A DNA stretch of 41,596 nucleotides from Entrophospora sp. SA101 (lineage: Eukaryota > Glomeromycota > Glomeromycetes > Entrophosporales > Entrophosporaceae). Positions 1-10,746 of this stretch are shown piece after piece. The stretch covers positions 3,015-44,610 of the forward strand of contig CAUDNR010002979.1 of NCBI GenBank assembly GCA_958430865.1, read 5' to 3'. The translations under genes and the position numbers were made by a program. Position 1 is the stretch's first letter. Each line of letters opens with the position of its first letter. The notes beneath the pieces are model-generated. The model saw only the letters and a list, made by a program, of their open reading frames with translations. It did no database searches and had not been told where the DNA came from.

Positions 1-251
1 GTTCTTTTATTAGATCTAGTTTTCTTTTTAAGGCGTCTACTAGTGCTTATTGATCCACCATCCATTGCCTTAAGTTGGGCCATCAAAAATATGTCTTGTT
101 CAGACTTGGAAAGAGCTTGAAAAGATTCCCTTAATTCTGCAAATTCTTCCTTGGGAATTCTTGAAGAACAACCACAATCACAACCTTTTTCTAAAAAATC
201 AATTGCTTTTTGATATTCAGTAGAACCATTATATTTACTATTACTTTTCAT
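1..251 (-). CDS. N-terminal part of a TE-type Cys-rich protein, cut by the window edge
   Basis: An open frame starts at ATG 251-249 on the minus strand and runs without a stop to base 1, giving about 83 residues. Near residues 32-36 is a short Cys cluster (CDCGC) followed by SSRIPKEEF. Then comes an acidic/hydrophobic stretch (LSKSEQDIFLMAQLKAMDGG) and a basic tail rich in Arg and Lys. I recall similar N-termini from a highly amplified, probably transposon-derived family in arbuscular mycorrhizal fungi, but I cannot name its domain. The rest of the protein lies outside the window, so integrity is unknown. The Cys cluster could bind a metal, but this is inference. The nearby Tc1 element fits a TE-rich neighbourhood. 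Confidence 0.5.
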   Translation of the reverse strand, partial: MKSNSKYNGSTEYQKAIDFLEKGCDCGCSSRIPKEEFAELRESFQALSKSEQDIFLMAQLKAMDGGSISTSRRLKKKTRSNKR

Positions 252-646
252 ATACACTTATTCCTATATATACAATTTTATGTTCATTTTGTAGGTTATT
301 TATTTTAAAATTGAAGAGATTTTAAATTGGTCCTGTGGTGACAAGCAAAGTAGGCAGAAAGAATTAAATTTGGGTGGATCTGCAAATAAATATCAGAAAT
401 ACTTTCAAATGTATATTCAATAATTGATATAAAAGAGAAAATAAAAATCCTCAACTGGTTCCATGAAAAATAATTGTCTAGATTTAAATTATTTTAATGT
501 TAAGTAAAGTATGGATAAAAAGTCTGTGTTCATTTTTTAAATGAAAAGTCTTGTCTGTGTTCAGCTTATTGCAGAAAGTCTTGTCAATCTTGACAAAAGA
601 AATACAATTGTTTTGCATAAAAAACTTCGACCATTCCATTCTTATA
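252..646. other. Intergenic, AT-rich, no gene seen
   Basis: No coding frame stands out. Short words recur around 519-595: GTCTGTGTTCA twice and AAGTCTTGTC twice. This suggests a degraded repeat just left of the Tc1 element. Confidence 0.6.
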
Positions 647-648
647 TA

Positions 649-676
649 CAGTGTGTTTCAAAAAAAATGGCGCGCA
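649..676 (+). repeat. Left terminal inverted repeat of the Tc1 element
   Basis: These 28 bases match the reverse complement of 1913-1940 at every position. The next outer bases are the TA target duplication. Confidence 0.95.
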
Positions 677-828
677 TAATGTAAATTCATTTTGAAAATT
701 TTTGAAATAAAAAAAATTTTTTTCACATGATCAAATGATTGGATAACTTGTTTATGTGATAATCAATCCTTGTACATATTTATCACATTGTCTGTCTTTA
801 TTTTTTTGACGTGCAAACTTTGTAAAAG

Positions 829-1818
829 ATGGTTATTGCAAAATTAGAAGCACAACGTAAAACAATTTTACATTTTTGGATGAATGGTGTCCATTTACCA
901 AAAGAAATACATGAAATATCAAAAATACCCCTTCGTACTATTCAAAGAAATTTAAAAAAATTAAAAGAGACAGGCACTATCGAACATAAAGGCGGCAATG
1001 GTCGTCCATCCAAGGTTACACACACTTTTGCACGTTCTATTGGGCAAGTTATTTGCCACAATAGTGCTGTTTCAACATGACAACTTGCAATAAAACTTCA
1101 AGAAACGCATAATGCATCAATTTCCCATCCTACTGTATGGAGACATATGAAAAAAAAAGATTATAAGAGTTCTGTGCCTATTGGAACACCGATGTTAACA
1201 GCTCGCCATATTGAAACAAGAATGGAATGGGCACAATCTCATATGAATGATGATTGGAGCCATACAATTTTTACTGATGAAACGGCCTTTGACTTGTTTC
1301 GTAATAAAATTTGCAGGTGGCATAAAAATGGGCAAAGACCAATTCGAAGATTGCCAAAAAATCGTCAAAAAGTAATGGCCTGGGGTGGCATTTCGTTAAA
1401 AGGCAAAACATCGTTATTTTGCTTTACCAATATTATGGATGGACCTTATTACGTCAACATATTGGAGACTCAGCTTTTACCTGCTGCACAGAGATTGTAC
1501 GGTAGAAACTGGCGTTTACAACAGGATAATGATCCAAAGCACACATCGCGTGTTGCAAAAACTTTTATTGATGAAAAAAGAATCCATGCAATGGACTGGC
1601 CATCCAACAGTCCTGGCCTTAACCCCATTGAGAACATGTGGTATATTGTGAAAAATAATGTTGAAAAAAGAATGCCAAGGAATGTTGACGAATTGAAGAG
1701 ATTTATGGTTGAAGAATGGGAAAAAATTCCTCAGGAAACAGTCAAAAATATTATTATGTCTATGAAACGGAGATGCGAATTGGTCTTAGAAAAAAACGGG
1801 GATAGAATTTCTTATTAA
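829..1818 (+). pseudogene. Tc1-type DD34E transposase with one in-frame stop
   Basis: The frame runs from ATG 829 to TAA 1816-1818 (329 sense or stop codons) and is broken once, by TGA at 1078-1080. Upstream is a helix-turn-helix region (roughly residues 10-60, HLPKEIHEISKIPLRTIQRN). Downstream is the catalytic core: FTDE (first Asp), LQQDNDPKHTS (second Asp) and SPGLNPIENMW (Glu). Exactly 34 residues separate the second Asp and the Glu, which is the Tc1 pattern. The stop can be explained by CGA to TGA, giving Arg before QLAIKL. No other lesion is visible. The 223-residue part from ATG 1147 holds the whole catalytic core but lacks the DNA-binding half, so it could at most be a partial protein. 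Confidence 0.9.
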
Positions 1819-1912
1819 TTTTTTTTTTATTTAATAAAGTATTAGTAGGCTTTTAAATGAACATAATTTTATTTATTTATCTTGCATAATTGTTGCAGTA
1901 TACGATTTTTTG

Positions 1913-1940
1913 TGCGCGCCATTTTTTTTGAAACACACTG
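1913..1940 (-). repeat. Right terminal inverted repeat of the Tc1 element
   Basis: A perfect inverted match to 649-676, followed by TA at 1941-1942. Confidence 0.95.
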
Positions 1941-1942
1941 TA

Positions 1943-2487
1943 ATCGTCAAAGTTCAGCTAACAATAATCGTAACAATGATTCATATAAGCGTCAAAGTTC
2001 AACTAACAATGATCGTAATAGGGATCCAGATAAGCGTCAAAATTCAGCTAACAGTGATCGTAGTAGGGATTCAGATAAGCGTCAATATTCAGCCAACAAT
2101 GATTGTAGCAGTGATCCAAATAAACATCAAAATTCTGCTAACAGTGACCACGGCAGGGATTCAAATAAGCGTCAAAATTCCGTTAATAGTGATCATAACA
2201 GTGATCCGAATGATAACAATTCATTCCATAATCGACAAATACATTCTCAAAACTTAAATAATCAAATAATAACTTATGCTCAACTAGTTAAATTATTATA
2301 AATTCGAGCAAAACTTCAAGTAAAAATTCGACTAGCACTAAATGTAATAACAATAAAACAAGTCAAACAGCCATTGAAAACAACGAAGCTTCTTCTATTC
2401 TCAAAATTGATCATTCGGAGAAACTGGTAATCAGATAATCCGGTCAAACAACGTTCTATAGATAGAAAGCAAAGTTAGTTGTTAGTT
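1943..2487 (+). repeat. Dispersed repeat, copy 1
   Basis: It holds the six-unit 45-bp array, then a tail with the words ACTAGCACTAAA, ACAATAAAACAAG and TTCTATAGATAGAAAGCAAA, ending near TTAGTTGTTAGT. The same series of words, diverged, occurs in the same order at 21908-22391. An open frame (1882-2301) reads through the array into a short Asn/Ser-rich tail. Its left end falls inside the Tc1 element, so the original start is lost or lies left of the insertion. I do not recognise the parent gene or element. Confidence 0.7.
1945..2214 (+). repeat. Tandem array, six 45-bp units coding a 15-residue repeat
   Basis: Units start at 1945, 1990, 2035, 2080, 2125 and 2170, with no length change between them. 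Read in frame they give a 15-residue unit close to R-Q-N-S-A-N-S-D-R-S-R-D-P-D-K. Unit length is strictly a multiple of three and many changes are conservative (N/S, D/N, K/R-type), so the array looks like former coding sequence for a hydrophilic, probably disordered protein. No known domain is seen. Confidence 0.9.
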
Positions 2488-2698
2488 AAATACTTTTTCC
2501 AATACATGCATCTAAAACATGCAATTATTTTATTTTATTTTATTTAAAAAATTAATCATTAAAAAAATTTTATACAAAAAGTTTTCAAGCAAATATGTAA
2601 TATAAAAAATTATGACTTGAAATTAATCAGTAAAATTCTAATTATATATAAAGTTCTTAATATAAATATGCTTTATCCAAATAAATCTAAATTTAATA
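2488..2698. other. Short AT-rich 3' flank of the SWI3-like gene
   Basis: No gene. This AT-rich stretch follows the stop codon of the minus-strand gene and probably holds its 3' UTR. Confidence 0.5.
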
Positions 2699-5670
2699 CT
2701 ATTGGTTGTTACTGTTGTTGTTATCGGTATTGCCATTGTTATTGTTATTGTCATCATTATTGTCAAGTGCTCTCAATCTTTTTTTAAACGTAATCACCTC
2801 TTTTTGGTATTGAAATTTTTCACGAAAAAATTCATTGGTTTGTTGTTGTAATTCTCTCTTGTTTTCCTCGATTAACTTCTCCAATTCTTCAAATTGTTGA
2901 AGCTTAAGTTCAAGCTTCTTGAATCTACTTTCCATTATTGCATTAGCCAAATGATACTTTTCATTCTTTTGATGTTTAGCCTTTTCAGTTTTAGAATCAG
3001 AATTATTTGTAATTGTTTTCGCCATGAGGTTTACTTCTTTGGCATCTACGTCAAATAAACCAGAATTAGCTATATGACTAAATGGCATGAAAGAATCAGA
3101 CGATGATGGTTTTGTATTTGAAACTTTAGTAAACTTCAAAGGATCCTCAATCGGGAGTTCAAGAAAGTGTAAAATGCATTGATCCTTTGATTTTGCACCA
3201 ACATGTTGAGCCACCATATTCCAATTTTCACCATACAATTCTACTCCCTCGAGAAGAGATAAAGTTTCAGCATCCGTCCAGCTATGATCTTTCTCTTTTG
3301 CTTTCTTATTCTGATCAGTTACATCCTTATTATCATTGATGATCTTAGCGTTATAAATGTTTTGGATAATTAAAATTGGGTTGGGATTATAAGAATCAGA
3401 AACTTTAAAAACTTTTTTGGTATTTGGTGTTTTTTGAACGTTATTAACAATTTCAGCACGAGCATCATTTTGAGGAAAAGGTTGAATACATTTGGGCATA
3501 TCGGCTGTAATTTTGAATTTCCCGATTAATGGAGGCACAGCAGAATAATTGTACGAACCGAATTCAGGCTGCGAAAGAAAAAAAAAATGAAGATTAAGAT
3601 AAAATTATCTTTTAAAAAAAATCTTTTTGATAATATGAAAATTTAACCTGATAATTAATTAATCCCCATTGTTCCAAAAAAGCATGAATACGAATAATTC
3701 CACAAATATCACCTGGCAAATTTTTACGACATGCAGTAACTGACAAGTATTCTCGAGGATTAAGACGGTAGGTGTTAATCATAAAATTTCTAAATTCCTT
3801 ATAGATTTCAGGAGTTTTGGATTTATTTTTGTTGTTAAAATATTCAATCAAAGCCTTCTCTTCAATTTCATGAACTTTGTTGAATTCAAACCATGCAGAG
3901 TATGATGGCATTATTGTTTCATGTGTTTGTTCTGATAAAAATTCCCGAGCTTCGTCATAAAAACCTTCATTAGGATCTTCAGGTTTGGTCAAATCAGCAT
4001 TTTCTAATGAATTGTTATCATCAGGGCCGCGATTGTCTGTGGATACTTCTTGGATTGTGGTATTATCGGCCATAACGTTGCCTTGGATTGGTAAGTTTTC
4101 GCCGATTTTGGGTGAAGATTGTTCATTAAACTTTTCATTCAGTTCTATATATTCTTGATTTGTCATTGAGACATCATTGTCTTTAAAATAAAATAAAATA
4201 TAATATTAAAAAAAAAGTTTTTAGAATTTAATTTATTAAATTGATCTTGAAAGCACTTACCATATCTTATATCACCCATTTTAACAGCATCAGCATCATC
4301 ATCATCATGGTCACCATTGATAAAATTGTAAACACCATTACCATTTAAACTAGGATTATATTCATTCATTTTTTGTTGGGGTAAATTCAAGTCTGATACT
4401 TCTTTTTCAATATCAGCAAATAGTGTTTTAAATTCCTCTGGTGATTTAACTCTAGCTCGTTTTAATGCTACTATTGGACGAAATTCAATATTGTTTTTTA
4501 TTTTATCAGCAGTATTTGATTCTTGCATCTGATCTAAAGTACGCTTTTGTGGTTTAAGCTGTGAGTGTGTTTCTGATGTCAATGATTTTTCTTTATTTTT
4601 ATCATTATTACGATTGCCTTTATAATCAACTTTATCTTTATTGTCGTTCTCATGGCTTTCCTTCTTTTTATATTGTCTTTTTCTTGAATTAATCACCACT
4701 TCCTCTTTACTCCCACCATTTTCTTCGCCTGATTCATTTTCACCATTATCAATATTAGATATTTCATAGTCTTCTTCATTCATCCACTCATTAAACTTGA
4801 TGCCGTCAGTTATCCATCGCTCACCAACATTCCATGGACCATTATTTACAGGAGCTGGTTCTGGATTGGCATGCTCAGATGTTTCTTCAACCCAAGTATC
4901 ATATGAATCTGGATAATACCACCAGTGTATAAGAACTTTGCCATCTTTCTTTTCCAAAGTTCTAAACCATTCTTCATCCTGATCTTCATAATCGTTTGAT
5001 TTGTGAATTACATGAGTAACATTTTTATCATTGTCAGTTACTTGACCTTTTATTTATATATTAATAGTAATAATAATAATAAAACAAATTAGAGCCAAAT
5101 ATGAATTTAAAATAATCAGCATTATATATATATATATATATATATAAATTATTTACCTCCCAATTTTTCAACAAGTCTTGTTAATTTTTTGACACGCTTT
5201 GAATCAAGTGATGGACTAAACTTTATTATAGGTATCTTAATTATCTTCTTTTCGATTAAAACATTTCTAAGAATTGAAATCAACTCTGTGATCTCTTCTA
5301 TGTTATCCCAGTCCCACTTTTCCCATTTTTTCGAATATTTGAATTTATAAGCCGATTTTAGAATGTGATAAATCGGTGATTTGGTCGTGGGAATAGTAGC
5401 AGATCCAAATTTGAAAAGTTTTGAGGGTATTTTTGTTGGAAATGAGGCTTTTTTTGGAACTTTTAGGCGCGTTCCTAATTTTTCTTCCTGGAATATCTGA
5501 AGTCTTCCAAGAAATATTGACAGTTCTCTCGAAGTTGTGTTTTTGAATTTTTTATTTTTGCGTGAAAGATCTTGCATCAAAGATTTACGAATAGCATCTA
5601 TGAGAGCTATTGTTGTTGAAAGTTCAAAAAATCTTAAGTCAACTTGTGGTTGTCTTGTGGTTACAGACAT
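2699..5670 (-). CDS. SWI3: SWI/SNF or RSC core subunit, Swi3/Rsc8/SMARCC family
   Basis: A scaffold subunit of SWI/SNF-type chromatin remodellers in the nucleus. Exons by codon-phase fit: 5670-5157, 5046-4261, 4180-3648 and 3568-2699 (introns of 110, 80 and 79 bp), giving about 900 residues. The N-terminal module (residues 10-260) keeps the SMARCC signatures FFE near the start, THVIHKSNDYEDQDEEWF, WWYYPDSYDTW and FNEWMNEEDYE. A SWIRM domain follows at about 520-610 (MPSYSAWFEFNKVHEIE, ACRKNLPGDICGIIRIHAFL). A SANT domain lies at about 705-755 (SWTDAETLSLLEGVELYG) with the family's FLELPIEDPL after it. A long coiled coil at about 820-880 (KKLELKLQQFEELEKLI) precedes an Asn/Asp-rich tail. All joins keep frame, and no lesion is seen. 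Intron 1 contains a (TA)n tract. I cannot tell whether it serves SWI/SNF, RSC or both. Confidence 0.95.
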
Positions 5671-8436
5671 ATTTAATGATGCACGTGTTTTTTTTTAAAA
5701 TATATATATTTTTTTTTTAATTCGTTTTGTTCTTTGTTTAAATTTTTGGGAATTAAGATAAATTAATTTAAGATAAAATAAAAAATAGCAAGTTGTAGAT
5801 CATAATTGATAAATTATTGAAACGCACGGCGCAGCAAAATAATACAACTGTTTGTACTGATGGAACCATTTTACTCCTACATTCTATTATCACACACTAC
5901 GACCGGAAGGGAAGCCGAAAATCAGTTGGTTAGAAGCTACTAAGGATCTTCTTTTAATGGATATACAAAGGTAAAGGTCAGTATGATAAATGAGAGAGAG
6001 GATGGATTTGTATACACTGCTTGTGACGTTTTACTGACTGATTCACCCTACAGGCAACTTAATTTCACAGTTACGAAAACAATCCAACCTTTTACTAACC
6101 CTAACCATCAGAACTCACATCAAATGTGAAAATGCAGTTAAAAAAAACGAGTCGAGATGAGTGATTTTAGTTAATTTGATAAAGCAAGCATCCTCTCTGT
6201 GCATCTGAAATGTTGGATGACAAACATGATTTCAAGGCAGATATATGTGGTGCACTTAATTAAAACAAGCGACATTGCTAATGGCATACTGAAAGGGTTA
6301 AAAACAATATGCGTGGGTTTTATCCCAGAATGTTGACCAACTGCAAGCGATTGTGATTTAACAAACATTAATTGGTCAGTTTAAATAATAGCAATATCTC
6401 TGCCAATTATTGATTTTTATTCTAAAAGAATTCAAGTGTAGTAAAAATAATAGATTGGTTGAAGTTTAAATTTGGAGTAGAAAGGGCTAAACAATCAATA
6501 ATTGTTTTATTTGAATAATTGAATTAATTTTCTTATTAGACTTGAATGAGGCCAATCTAACAAAAGAATTGTCTTATTATATATAATTACAATTATTATA
6601 ATGTTCTAATACTAATATAATGTATGGTAATGATATTCTACTTAAATGATATATAAGAACATAGATTTGATATGAAACTAATTTACATCAGATCCATCAT
6701 GGAACCTAAAAATTACAACATTTTAAAAAAGAGCAAGGTGAAAAAATTGCACCGTATATTTTCAAAATAAATGATATTAAAAAGCTATTAAGAATACTTA
6801 AATAAAAGGAAGAATTACCTACAGGATTTATCAAAGAGGGACTGAAAGAAAAAACAAATGTGAAGGTGTTAATGGAAGCTTACTGAAAACCTAAGAAGAA
6901 ACGGAAAATATAACAATTTTCTTACCAATGTTTATTAGATCCCAATTTCCTTTCATCTGATCACTAATTTATGACTTTTTACTGAAAGATTTCTTTATTA
7001 AGTATTAATGATGATTGATATATATATATATATATTTCTTTATAAAATAAATAATTGCATCACCCAAGCATTAATCATCCTTTAAAGCAAAGAATAAAAG
7101 AGAGGATAGATAATACCAAAATGAAAAAAGTAATGCGTTGGTGATTATTGCAAATAATAACATTTGGTACTCCATCTGGAAAGCATTAGAGTAGTTGCAT
7201 CATCATCATCTTGTGATTTCATCTTTACCCTTTAAGATATTGGGTGTCAGATTTAATAACAACTTGAACATATCGACAGGTTCTTCAAGAATCAAATATC
7301 AAACTCAGGGCCTTATTCACTCTTGTATCATATCTTTTTGGCTGTCAAATTATTATTATTATTAATCAAATCCAGTGCAACATTCAATCTCAAGATTTTA
7401 ATTGTTAATTTTATCTATAAAAAGGAATTTGTAGTTTCACGAAGTTAATACCCTCTTATTGAACATGATGTGATCATTCCGGGAAGGGAAGAGAGAAGTC
7501 AACATGGCACGTTGATGTTTGATGTTGATGTTGAGGCGATGTTGAAAATCGACTTTTTGTTAAACTTAATTTTTGGGGAAGGAATTTTCTATTTTCGAGA
7601 GATGTTAAATTGCAAATGTTTTGATTTTTCTACTTTCGATGACACCTGATAATAGCCTTCCGTTTTTTTCTTGTTAGTCTTTTAACTTGAGTTTGATTTT
7701 CTCTGTTACCTTCTTCCATGTTGAAATCAACATGAATTTAAATTTTTTTTTAAGGCAAAAAAAATGCTATTATACCGAGATAAAATCGTTATATTTTAAA
7801 AAACTATTACCTTTTTGATCAATTAATGAAGTCCCCTCCCTCCTTTTCTAAAACTTGTTAATAAAAAAAGGGAATAAATTTTTTGTTACATGAAATTTAC
7901 TTGGTCACTGTTTCTTTAAGCGTATAATAATAATAATGATGACGAAATTTCGAAATGCCAAGCTCTGCCAATTTTTAGTTTGAGAAAAAACTAGCCGATA
8001 AGTTTTGAAGCTAACCAATTGTTACTATAAGATTATAAATGATCTGCTGGGCAAAATATAAATTTTCGGCGTCCGAAAACCGAAGCTAAGGGTTGTACGG
8101 GTAATCTTGGAAATCATCAAAAAAAAATTGATAAGAAATTTCAGAATAGAAGGGATCTTCTTTTTTTGAAGTCTATTAATTAATTATTTCACTTGGTTAC
8201 TATTATTGTGTTGCCAAAGAATCGGATGGATTATTTACTCCAAGGAAACTTCTTCAATTATGTGATTATGATTTCATTTATACCATTTTTCTTCAAAGAT
8301 TTTCTTGTAAACTTTGTAGTTGATTTTTAATAAAAAAATACTCGTCACATTATTATTGGTAGTACAATATTACAATTTGCTAAATAATATAAATAATGGA
8401 ACCTACGTCATAAGTTAATTATTATTTAGAAGCATA
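5671..8436. other. 2.8-kb intergenic region with traces of decayed coding sequence
   Basis: No intact gene. Around 6719-6900 a plus-strand frame reads EQGEKIAPYIFKINDIKKLL and then hits stops; 6171-6368 has a short minus frame with no recognised motif. Both look like old decayed copies. A (TA)n tract lies near 7018-7035. The right end must hold the promoter of the WASP gene at 8437, and the left end that of the SWI3-like gene. No clear core element can be assigned. Confidence 0.5.
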
Positions 8437-10191
8437 ATGCCTTCAGTTACCCTCGCAAACTCTGAAGATAAAAAAACCATTAAAGGAGTTATTCCAACTG
8501 ACAAAAATGTATTTAAATATATATATTTTTATCAACATGTATGTATAAAATCCATGGACTACCCTAATAATAAAAAATCTTTTTTATACAAATAATCTAT
8601 AGAAAATTTTAGCTGCCACAGTTGCAAGACTTTATTTTGCACATCCTGATCCTAACAGATGGACTTATAGCAATATTATGGGCGCTGTTGCCTTTGTTTT
8701 TGACGAAAATAAGAAATCTTTTTATTTCAGGATTGTTGATTTAACGGTAATTATTTACTACGATTCCAAATATAATAATTCTTTTGCTTTTAAACTAATG
8801 CTCTAACTTATAACTAATTAATAATTAGAATAATCGTGGTGTGGTATGGGAACATGAATTATATTCTGATTTTCAATATAATCAAGATTGTCCTTATTTC
8901 CATAGTTTTTCCAGTGATGTATGTTATATTTACTATTAATTTGTCATATTTATAATATATATATATATATATACTTATAATTTATTTTTCTATAGAAATA
9001 TATGGTTGGATTTTCTTTTGCCAATGAAAATGAAGCAAAAAACATGTACAAAAAAGTTATTAACAAAGAAAATAATCCCAAAGGTGAATTAATAAATAAG
9101 AAATAAGTTCAATGGTTCAATTGTTCTCTAACATACATATTAGTATGATAATTAAAATTTTTTTGAATGAATAATAAAACAGTTAAAAAATACAAAAATT
9201 CTAATAAAAGCGGTGGAGGCGGCGGAGGATTGTTGGGAAAGAGTAAAAATAAAAAAGTTGTAATTGATAAATCCATAATTGGTAGTCCAACAGGATTTAG
9301 GTTTATAATGGAATTTGTTTCTCTCTCTCTTTTTTTTTTTTTTTTGATAATATTATATTTAACATTCATTAAATTTTTATTTTATTTAGACATGTTGGTC
9401 ATATTGGTTATAACATTGATGACGGATATGTTGTAAGTTATTTAAAAAAAAAATTTTTTATAAAATATTAATTAATATAATTAAATTATAGATTTTAATC
9501 TTTGATTTATATTTTTAATAGGCACAAAATATTGATCCTACGTGGAAAAGCTTGATTGATACATTAGTAGATAAATTAGATATAAGTCAGGTAATTGATC
9601 AATTAGATAGTTGGAACAAAATAAAAAATTTTTTTTTATAATAAATTGATAAAATAACATGTCCATCATTCTACTCGTATTTACTTTTTACACCCGCATA
9701 CTTTTAAAAATGTGTATTTGTAGGAGGAAATTGTAGTGCATAAAGATTTTATTCAACAATTTATTGAAGAAAATGGCGGTGTTGAAAATATTACCAAATC
9801 CAATAATACAAAAAATAAAAAAGTGCCACCACCAACTCCAAATAGGCAATCAAAAAAAACACCACCCCCACCACCGCCGCGTAAATCTACATACATCAAC
9901 AATGAGACTAGTCATAATAATCATCAATCAAAACCATCGTTTCCAGCGCCAATTCTTCCACCACCTATTGCTCCTCAAATAACATCATCAGTTCAACCAC
10001 CACGCAAATCTACACATAACAACAACGAGATTAGTCGTAACAATCATCAATCAAAACCATCGTTTCCAGCACCAGTTCTTCCACCACATATTGTTCCTCA
10101 AATAACATCATCTGCTCAATTACCACGTAAACCTACATATAACGACAACGAGATTAGTACAGAATGGTGGTTCAAAAATGGAAGTAAGTAA
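8437..10191 (+). pseudogene. LAS17: WASP/Las17-type actin nucleation promoter, 3' end lost
   Basis: WASP activates Arp2/3 at cortical actin patches. Exons by phase: 8437-8508, 8603-8746, 8829-8918, 8996-9083, 9183-9300, 9390-9432, 9522-9590 and 9724 on to TAA 10189-10191, about 363 residues. Residues 20-130 form a WH1 domain (KILAATVARLYFAHPDPNRW, GVVWEHELYSDFQY, GFSFANENEAKNMYKKV), close to fission yeast Wsp1. Residues about 150-225 form a CRIB/GTPase-binding domain (IGSPTGFRHVGHIGY, FIQQFIEENGG). Fungal homologues often lack a clear CRIB. A proline-rich part with 41-residue repeats follows. After base 10158 the frame enters transposon sequence and stops, with no WH2, connector or acidic VCA segment. 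A GTAAGT at 10184 could act as a splice donor, but no VCA exon is found downstream. It is probably a truncated gene; a regulatory fragment protein is possible. Confidence 0.85.
9880..10158 (+). repeat. 123-bp tandem repeat in the proline-rich exon of WASP
   Basis: Units start at 9880, 10003 and 10126 (exactly 123 bp apart) and code a 41-residue unit: RKST, an Asn/His-rich stretch, QSKPSFPAP and PQITSS. The third unit breaks off after about 33 bp at 10158, where the transposon-derived sequence begins. Poly-proline segments in WASP bind profilin and SH3 domains, so copy number could tune binding; this is inference. Confidence 0.9.
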
Positions 10192-10308
10192 GATGCTTGC
10201 AGTGTTTAAACTGTGGCCCATGGATGTCTAGATTAATAAGATCCTGGACATCCCAATACAAAAAAAAAGGAATGTTGGTTTCCTCAAAACATTGGAAACA
10301 TCAGAAGA
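10149..10308 (+). repeat. 160-bp perfect direct repeat, copy A
   Basis: Identical at every base to 10587-10746, with an offset of 438 bp that holds throughout, including an A9 run. Its first 10 bases are the end of the WASP proline-rich exon; the remainder is the 5' part of the transposase frame seen after copy B. Confidence 0.95.
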
Positions 10309-10586
10309 AGTGAAGTCCCATCTAACTTCATTCAAGAGAATTTTGATGAATTTAGTGAAGAGGATTCATCTAATTTTACTTTAGAGCAGCTTGAGGAAGA
10401 AATTAAAAAAAAATAAAATAGATTAAGATAGTGTTCCATGTTGCAATCCAAAAAAGGAAACAAAGTGGTTGCAAAGGTGGTTGCAACCAGGTGTTGCAAA
10501 CCATTTTTATATGTCGCAAATATGATTGCAACCATCACCAAGAATTGTGACCAGCATCTATAGATTAAGATACGTTGCCCAATATT
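10309..10586. other. 278-bp insert between the two direct repeats
   Basis: Begins with an acidic frame (NFDEFSEEDSSNFTLEQLEE, then lysines and a stop at about 10414-10416) that I cannot place. A 12-base word, TAGATTAAGATA, occurs at 10419-10430 and again at 10561-10572, bracketing 130 bp rich in TTGCAACC-type words in both orientations. This could be a small non-autonomous insertion with a 12-bp target duplication, but no terminal inverted repeats are clear. Confidence 0.5.
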
Positions 10587-10746
10587 CGAGATTAGTACAG
10601 AATGGTGGTTCAAAAATGGAAGTAAGTAAGATGCTTGCAGTGTTTAAACTGTGGCCCATGGATGTCTAGATTAATAAGATCCTGGACATCCCAATACAAA
10701 AAAAAAGGAATGTTGGTTTCCTCAAAACATTGGAAACATCAGAAGA
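10587..10746 (+). repeat. 160-bp perfect direct repeat, copy B
   Basis: A perfect match to 10149-10308. It leads straight into the rest of the DDE transposase, so this copy is joined to its natural 3' continuation. Confidence 0.95.

Larger units (their letters stand above)
649..1940 (+). mobile_element. Tc1/mariner-type DNA transposon, 1,292 bp, both ends present
   Basis: The ends are perfect 28-bp inverted repeats (649-676 and 1913-1940) that begin CAGTGTGTTTC, contain an A8 run and end TGGCGCGCA. TA dinucleotides at 647-648 and 1941-1942 are the expected target-site duplication. Inside is one transposase frame with the Tc1-type DD34E layout. Length, ends, TSD and gene all fit a Tc1 element. 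The identical ends suggest a fairly recent insertion, but the transposase has a stop codon, so this copy could move only with transposase supplied from elsewhere. It lies at the left edge of a 45-bp tandem repeat. Confidence 0.95.

Noticed and set aside
6171..6368. Minus-strand 65-codon frame
   Set aside because: No motif, no splice support, stops around it; probably chance in a decayed stretch.
9109..9369. Minus-strand 86-codon frame with Pro and Leu runs
   Set aside because: Antisense to the Gly-rich linker and CRIB exon of WASP.
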